DNA from: Apostichopus japonicus
Taxonomy: Eukaryota > Echinodermata > Holothuroidea > Aspidochirotida > Stichopodidae
Direction: 5' to 3'
NCBI RefSeq assembly: GCF_037975245.1
Contig: NC_092562.1
Location: forward strand, 11,912,001-11,976,000
DNA: 64,000 bases
Position 1 is the first letter of the stretch. Each line of letters starts with the position of its first letter. Shown here piece by piece: positions 36,832 to 45,800 of this stretch. The notes below the pieces were generated by a model. That model saw only the letters and a list, made by a program, of their open reading frames with translations, did no database searches and was not told the DNA's origin. The translations under genes were made by a program, and so were the position numbers.

Positions 36832-39800
36832 TATTTATATATATATTCTGATATATATATATATATTTTCAGGGCATTTCACAGAGGGGGTTTATAATGA
36901 CCCAAACACCTTTATCCTCAACCTTAGAAGATGTTTGGAGACTGGTCTTTGATTACAACTGTACATCAATTGTAATGTTGAACACCATCGATGATTCTGA
37001 TGAGGTAGGTGTCTAATAAGAAGCTTGTTTGCACAGGTTAATTTTTGAAGCCGTACAGGTAACAGAACATTTGAGTTTTAATCAAGAGTTGCATTAATTC
37101 TTATACCAGCGAATGTACAATAACTTAAAACACCATATTTACCATATATTGATATGGTATCCTAAATGTTCATCTTGCTACACAACAGCTCATATGAGTG
37201 ACATTCATTTAAATGAAAGAGATTACATGCTCATTATCTTAATCGCAAAGAAAATGCACAAACTTCAGAATTATTTTCCTAACTGAAAAGAAACTTTTTT
37301 GTCTTGCATGTGTGAAGTCTGCTGATTGCATGATTTTAAAGTAATGACTACCTTATTTCATATTTCCTAAGATTTACTTGATGTGTAAGGGATAGTCCGA
37401 GAAAGATAAAGAGGGGAAGAAACTTCATTTAAATCATTTATAAATCCTTAAATTGCTTATTTATTAAACAAAGTAGTTGGGTTTGTGCTTCATTGAAGAT
37501 TGTTATGTTGTGGTTTGTTTGTTAGAATTCAAATTGTGTTTTAAATGACAGCTAGTAGAAGTATATACTTATTACACAAAATATTATCATCCTAACATGT
37601 TCTGTAAATATGTAAGTAATAATGTTTTGGTTTATTTCAGATGTATTTAAGTACCATAAACCATCATTTTATATAGTCAAGGTAGCTATTTTTTTCAAAA
37701 GAATTTCTTCAGGGACACATGTTCCATTTTTATCTCAATACATTATATATATAGAGATATTGTAACAGTAAGTGGGACTCTCTCTTTTCTTAAAAAATTT
37801 TCAGCGTCTACATACAGAGCTCTTTTTCTCTGGAATTTCCAGAGCAAGAATATATCATATAGACCAACAAAAGTTACTATTTTTAATTCGAGAAATTTAT
37901 CTCATTCTATGCCTTTTTCACCGATTTATGTCCAAATCGGACTGAAAAACGATTGTTGCAGACCCTTTTTGCACACGCTCCAAAACTTTTTTGTAGGGAA
38001 CTTTTGCCCACGTTTTCCTGCTCATTTGTTAATTATTATTCAATGTCTATGGTTTATTATGGGCACGTGACGTATTACTTCTCAGCGATTGGTTTGTTAT
38101 CTGTTTTATGAAAGAGAATAGAATAGAATAGAATTGACTTTCAACAGTGGTATCGTCTAAGATAGGGTCCTATTTATTATATATTTTATTAACATTTTAA
38201 ACTTTCATTTGTTTTTACAGGTAGGTATGAATAAGAATTTTACTAGTTGTAAATGACAATTTATGGCTTTTATTTGCTTTATTTGATGTTTAATTGGTTT
38301 TTCTTTCTTAAAACAACACTGAGCTGCCGCCCCTACTTTTAGTAAAAAGGTCCGTTTTTTTATGATTAAGCCCCGCCTCCAAGTCTGGTTTGTAGCAGAT
38401 TGGCTATGACTCATGACAGCTACATGTTAGATATACGAAAATGGCTACCCTCGCGACCAATTTTCTGTACTGTAGTTAGGTACGCAAGGTGTAGTGTATT
38501 GCATGCTAATTACATATACACATTGTGTACTGTTGAATTTTACGTAGTGCATTTAATTTATATTAGGCCTTCGTTTTTGTAACATCCATTTAAGGATAGT
38601 ACTGGTGTTTAGGTAGCTTTTCAGAGCAAGGGCCATGATAAGTTTGTTTGATTGCCCTTCATGTATTTTTGTATAATTACGTTAACACATTTTTGTACTT
38701 CTGAAGGCTACTTAGGCCTAGGCCTAATGCATTTAAAAAATATATACAGGCCTAGGCCTAGGCCTATTACTATTATTAGGCTTTCAGTGATAGCCACATT
38801 AGCATTGTACTGGTGTTCAGACAACTTTTCCTATGAAGGACCAGGGTAAGTTTGTTTGATGGGTACGTATAAATGAGGAGCCGGCCATAGCATCACAACT
38901 TTTATAAGACTATAAAAATTGTATAAGGTTATGTTTTATTTATAAGGATATAAGATGTATAAGGTTATAAGGGGTATGTTTAGCTTTCTTTTGAACCTGT
39001 GATGTTTGACATAAAATGTACAAAGAATTAAAATAAAATAACAAAATGGAGAGGAACTGACGTGGCTATTAGGGGAGGAGGAGGCCACCTATCACTTTCA
39101 AATAAAAACTTGTAATCTTCTTTTACATTATTTTTTCCAAGTCATAAATCCATGAAATCTTCATGTCAGAAAATTTGTGATGGAAAAACGTGGGTCGTTT
39201 TGATACTTGGAAGTGGACACAGTTTTGATGGTAGTCACCACTACAGTCTACAGTAACATACAGTAGGTTGATAGGCCTAGCTCTGAAGGCGGGCATCAAG
39301 AATATGGTCGAGTTCGCCTCTTCTAATTTGGCCGTTGTCATTGACGTCAAACTATATGACCAAAAAGTCCAACAGAGACTGACCCAAGATGAAGGATACC
39401 ACATAAAAAACAAGTTCTTAGGTATTTTATGACATTACTAAACCTTGCAACGTCGTTCTTTCGACAAACAGGCAATGAGCGCTAAAGGCAACACTAGCAG
39501 GATAAAGTGTAACCTGCAGAGACTATTCGTGGCAAAGTAGCTTAAATGCAAGTTATATATTTGTTGTACCATGATTGATATTGATAATTGTAGAGACAGT
39601 CACAGAGCAAAGATTTGAAATTAGGAATCGAAATTTAAACTTCCAGTATTGTCAGAGATACTGCATCATTGATGCTCTTGTTCACTCTGCTACATACCAT
39701 GAGGCTCACTGTGTGTACTGTTAGAGACAAATCAATTCAAGGTAAGTAACAATATTGGTGTGAAAGTATATTATGTGTGACAGGAGCCTTTAATGGGGAG

Positions 39801-42800
39801 ATTTTTGTGATTTTTATCTCAATACATTACATGTATAGAGAATATTGTAACAGTAAGTGGGACTCTCTCTTCTCTTAAAAAAATTTCAGCGTCTTCATAC
39901 AGAGCTCTTTTTCTCTGGAATTTCCAGAGGAAGCATATATCATATAGGCCAACAAAAGTTACTATTTTTTTATTTCATAATTGTATCTCATTCTATGACT
40001 TTTTCACCGATTTAAGTCCAACAGAGACTGACCCAAGATGAAGGATACCACATAAAAAACAAGTTCTTAGGTATTTTATGACATTACTAAACCTTGCAAC
40101 GTCGTTCTTTCGACAAACAGGCAATGAGCGCTAAAGGCAACACTAGCAGGATAAAGTGTAACCTGCAGAGACTATTCGTGGCAAAGTAGCTTAAATGCAA
40201 GTTATATATTTGTTGTACCATGATTGATATTGATAATTGTAGAGACAGTCACAGAGCAAAGATTTGAAATTAGGAATCGAAATTAAAACTTCCAGTATTG
40301 TCAGAGATACTGCATCATTGATGCTCTTGTTCACTCTGCTACATACCATGAGGCTCACTGTGTGTACTGTTAGAGACAAATCAATTCAAGGTAAGTAACA
40401 ATATTGGTGTGAAAGTATATTATGTGTGACAGGAGCCTTTAATGGGGAGATTTTTGTGATTTTTATCTCAATACATTACATGTATAGAGAATATTGTAAC
40501 AGTAAGTGGGACTCTCTCTTCTCTTAAAAAAATTTCAGCGTCTTCATACAGAGCTCTTTTTCTCTGGAATTTCCAGAGGAAGCATATATCATATAGGCCA
40601 ACAAAAGTTACTATTTTTTTATTTCATAATTGTATCTCATTCTATGACTTTTTCACCGATTTAAGTCCAACAGAGACTGACCCAAGATGAAGGATACCAC
40701 ATAAAAAACAAGTTCTTAGGTATTTTATGACATTACTAAACCTTGCAACGTCGTTCTTTCGACAAACAGGCAATGAGCGCTAAAGGCAACACTAGCAGGA
40801 TAAAGTGTAACCTGCAGAGACTATTCGTGGCAAAGTAGCTTAAATGCAAGTTATATATTTGTTGTACCATGATTGATATTGATAATTGTAGAGACAGTCA
40901 CAGAGCAAAGATTTGAAATTAGGAATCGAAATTAAAACTTCCAGTATTGTCAGAGATACTGCATCATTGATGCTCTTGTTCACTCTGCTACATAACATGA
41001 GGCTCACTGTGTGTACTGTTAGAGACAAATCAATTCAAGGTAAGTAACAATATTGGTGTGAAAGTATATTATGTGTGACAGGAGCCTTTAATGGGGAGAT
41101 TTTTGTGATTTTTATCTCAATACATTACATGTATAGAGAATATTGTAACAGTAAGTGGGACTCTCTCTTCTCTTAAAAAAATTTCAGCGTCTTCATACAG
41201 AGCTCTTTTTCTCTGGAATTTCCAGAGGAAGCATATATCATATAGGCCAACAAAAGTTACTATTTTTTTATTTCATAATTGTATCTCATTCTATGACTTT
41301 TTCACCGATTTAAGTCCAACAGAGACTGACCCAAGATGAAGGATACCACATAAAAAACAAGTTCTTAGGTATTTTATGACATTACTAAACCTTGCAACGT
41401 CGTTCTTTCGACAAACAGGCAATGAGCGCTAAAGGCAACACTAGCAGGATAAAGTGTAACCTGCAGAGACTATTCGTGGCAAAGTAGCTTAAATGCAAGT
41501 TATATATTTGTTGTACCATGATTGATATTGATAATTGTAGAGACAGTCACAGAGCAAAGATTTGAAATTAGGAATCGAAATTAAAACTTCCAGTATTGTC
41601 AGAGATACTGCATCATTGATGCTCTTGTTCACTCTGCTACATACCATGAGGCTCACTGTGTGTACTGTTAGAGACAAATCAATTCAAGGTAAGTAACAAT
41701 ATTGGTGTGAAAGTATATTATGTGTGACAGGAGCCTTTAATGGGGAGATTTTTGTGATTTTTATCTCAATACATTACATGTATAGAGAATATTGTAACAG
41801 TAAGTGGGACTCTCTCTTCTCTTAAAAAAATTTCAGCGTCTTCATACAGAGCTCTTTTTCTCTGGAATTTCCAGAGGAAGCATATATCATATAGGCCAAC
41901 AAAAGTTACTATTTTTTTATTTCATAATTGTATCTCATTCTATGACTTTTTCACCGATTTAAGTCCAACAGAGACTGACCCAAGATGAAGGATACCACAT
42001 AAAAAACAAGTTCTTAGGTATTTTATGACATTACTAAACCTTGCAACGTCGTTCTTTCGACAAACAGGCAATGAGCGCTAAAGGCAACACTAGCAGGATA
42101 AAGTGTAACCTGCAGAGACTATTCGTGGCAAAGTAGCTTAAATGCAAGTTATATATTTGTTGTACCATGATTGATATTGATAATTGTAGAGACAGTCACA
42201 GAGCAAAGATTTGAAATTAGGAATCGAAATTAAAACTTCCAGTATTGTCAGAGATACTGCATCATTGATGCTCTTGTTCACTCTGCTACATACCATGAGG
42301 CTCACTGTGTGTACTGTTAGAGACAAATCAATTCACCTCACGCTGCATTAGAAATGGAATGTTCTGAAATGTGGAAACTATAGAGGTTAATGACAACAGT
42401 AGAGAAAATTTGTATTTGCGTCTGTATTTGTTAAAGTCCTATATCGTAGGACTTACTTTTTCAACATTTGTTACTATTCAACATAAAGAGTACTCACTTG
42501 GCTTTAAGGATATTGTGAAGAACAATGAGAACTACATCTTAATCAGATCATGCCGTAGTTTTATTGAAAACATCTAAAAGTTAAATAAGTAATATTGGAA
42601 ATTTATGGTAAGTAACAATATTGGTGGTAAAGTATATTATGTGTGACAGGAGCCTTTAATGGGGAGATTTTTGTGATTTTTATCTCAATACATTACATGT
42701 ATAGAGAATATTGTAACAGTAAGTGGGACTCTCTCTTCTCTTAAAAAATTTTCAGCGTCTTCATACAAAGTTTTTTTTCTCTGGAATTTCCAGAGCAAGC

Positions 42801-45800
42801 ATATATCATATAGGCCAACAAAAGTTACTATTTTTTTATTCCATAATTGTATCTCATTCTATGACTTTTTCACCGATTTATGTCCAAATTGGGCCAAATC
42901 GGGCTGAAACACAGTTGTCTCAAGCCTTTTTTGCACACGCTCTAAAACTTGTTTGTAGGGAACTTTGCCCACGTTTCCCTGTTTTGATGATTAAGCCCCG
43001 CCTCCAAGTCTGGTTTGTAGCAGATTGGCTTATGACTCATGACAGCTACATGTTAGATATACGAAAATTGCTACCCTCGCGACCAATTTTATGTTGTTAG
43101 GTACGCGGTGTGTAGTGTATTGCACACTAATTCAATATACACATTGTTGTACTGCTGAATGCTACGTAGTGCATTTAATTTATACTAGGCCTTCGTCTGT
43201 TTATAGCTCCATGGTTTTAGTAATATCCATTTAAGGATTGTACTCAGGTAACTTTTCAGAGCAACGGTCATGATAAGTTTGTTTGATTGCCCTTGATTGC
43301 CCATCAGGTATTTTTAGATAATTACGTATAGGCCTACACATTGTTGTACTGCTGAAGGCTACTTAGGCATTGTTCATCCTATATTAGGCCTAGGCCTTCA
43401 TTTAGTAATAGCCACATTAGCATTGCATTGTATAAGGTTATGTTTTATTTATAAGGATATAAGATATATAACTATATGGTTATAAGAAGTATGTTTAGCT
43501 TTCTTTTGAACCTGTGATGTTTGACATCAAATATACAAAGAATTAAGAGGCAATACTAAAATGGAGAGGAACTGGGTTGGCTATTAAGGGAGGAGGAGGC
43601 CACCCATCACTTTCAATTAAAAACTTGTAATCTACTTGTACATTATTTTTTCCAAGTCATAAATCCATGAAATCTTCATGTCAGAAAAATTGAGATAGAA
43701 AACGTGGGTTGTTTTGATACTTGGAAGTGGACACAGTTTTGATGGTAGTCACCACTACAGTCTACAGTAACATACAGCAGGTTGATAGGCCTAGCTTTTT
43801 CAAGGCGGACATCAAGAATATGGTCGAGTTGTTCACCTCTTCTTATTTGGCTGATGTCATTGACGTCAAACTATATGACCAAAAAGTCCAACAGAGACTG
43901 AGCCAATATGAAGGATACCACATAAAAAACAAGTTCTTAAATTTTCTATGACATTACTAAACCTTGCAACACCGTTCTCTCGACAAACAGGCAATGAGCG
44001 CTAAAGGCAACACTCGCAGGATTAAGTGTAACCCGCAGAGACTATTCGTACAAAGTAGCGTAAATGCAAGTTTTATATTTCTTGTACCATGATTGATATT
44101 GATAGTTGTAGAGACAGAGCAAAGATTTGAAATTAGGAATCGAAATTAGAACTTCCAGTATTGAGATACTGCGTCATTGATGCTCTTGTTAATAGTATTA
44201 CTCTTTCCTTTATATTTAATGAGTAGTTTTAACTTTTCTCCTTTCTATTTTACAGTCTCTAACACTTTATTGGCCTAATGGCCACAATGCAGCTGCTTCT
44301 TATGGTCTGATGACTGTGATTTGTAAGAAGATTGATGAAAGTGATGTGTTCACCAGGAGACAGTTTGAAGTCAAACATAAAAGAGCTCAGGTATGCAAAC
44401 AGTTAGTATAATAATTATGTCCTGTTGTTGTGTGTCAATATCATGGTATCATTTGCGTATTTTGTTGCCAAAGAATACTTTCACATAACATTCTGTATTT
44501 ATTACGACTCATTCATATAACAAGCAGTACGTGATGAGTGTGCATGTCTGTGTTCAGCAGTTTGATTTCTAACCACTGTTTATAGGAAACAACTGTAAAA
44601 GAAACATTTTCATTACTCTGAACAATTTAATGCAAAATGTGAAATTAATTAAACTTGGTCCTTCAAATTTAGTCATTATTTTCCAATCACTTTTCTATGG
44701 TTGATTTTATACTTATCTCTTTTACATTTCTCTGTGTGTGGGAATAGGCTAATACATTTAACTATATATTATTGAAGGAGTATTCTCATTGCAGATAAAT
44801 AAGCCCATTACAATAAAATATAATATCTCGCTTAAATTTATCAAACTTTTAACACAAAATTAAGCATACATCTTGTCACATTAATTTCACACATTTAAAT
44901 TTAATTGAAAGTCCATACACTTATGTTTAATGTTTCAGAAATCCCTTTTGGTGGATCATTTCTCCTTCCATGGATGGTCTGGAAATAAACCTGATGTTCA
45001 CAAACTCAGAGAATTCATCAAATACACCAGAACTAAAGGCACTGGTCCAGCTATAGTACATTGCATGTATGTATCATAGTCTATTAAACTGAATCATTGT
45101 AAACCATCAAAGAATTTATCAAATACATCACAACTAAAGGCCCCAGTCTGGTTTGAGTACATTGTATTTATATCATAGACTGTTAAACCGAATAGTCTTA
45201 AACCCTCAGAGAATTCATCAAATATATCAGAACTAAATGCTCTGGTCCATGTGGTAGTTCATAAACACATTATGGTGTTTATGTAATAAACAAATTTATT
45301 CCATGATAATTAATCAACTGTCTGTCTTTCCCTTCTCTTCTATCAGTAATGGAGTTGGTTTGAGTGCTGTCTATGTCACAGTAATCTCTGAACTAGAGAG
45401 AATTGAAAAAGAGGGCACTGTTGATGTATTTCAAACTTTGAATAAACTACGGAAGCAATGTCCTAAGGCAGTCCAGACACAGGTTTGTATAAGATGATGT
45501 TTGATTGTCACTTAACTGAATCTACCTGTCTGACATAAGACATTTATGCTACTGTTAAACCTGCTGTGAATGGGGGGGGGGGTGGGGGGGTTGGAGGATT
45601 AGTGAATCAAACTTATAGGTATTGTAGAAACAGATTACCCTTAACTGCACCTTTGCTAGATTAGGTATATTGGTTTACTCCATCATATATATATGTGACA
45701 TATTTATACATACATACCTATCTCATTACATGTGACATAGTTTGTGACAATGTTAAGGTATATTGATGTACTCTGTTATATATATATCTGACATGTTTAT

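Noticed and set aside
36620-36952. 110-codon ORF with IYIYI repeats
   Set aside because: It is the AT microsatellite read through into exon 17 in a wrong frame.
40191-42326. Four identical 62-codon minus-strand ORFs
   Set aside because: They repeat because of the 649-bp array; no domain, and the diverged long copies do not keep the frame.
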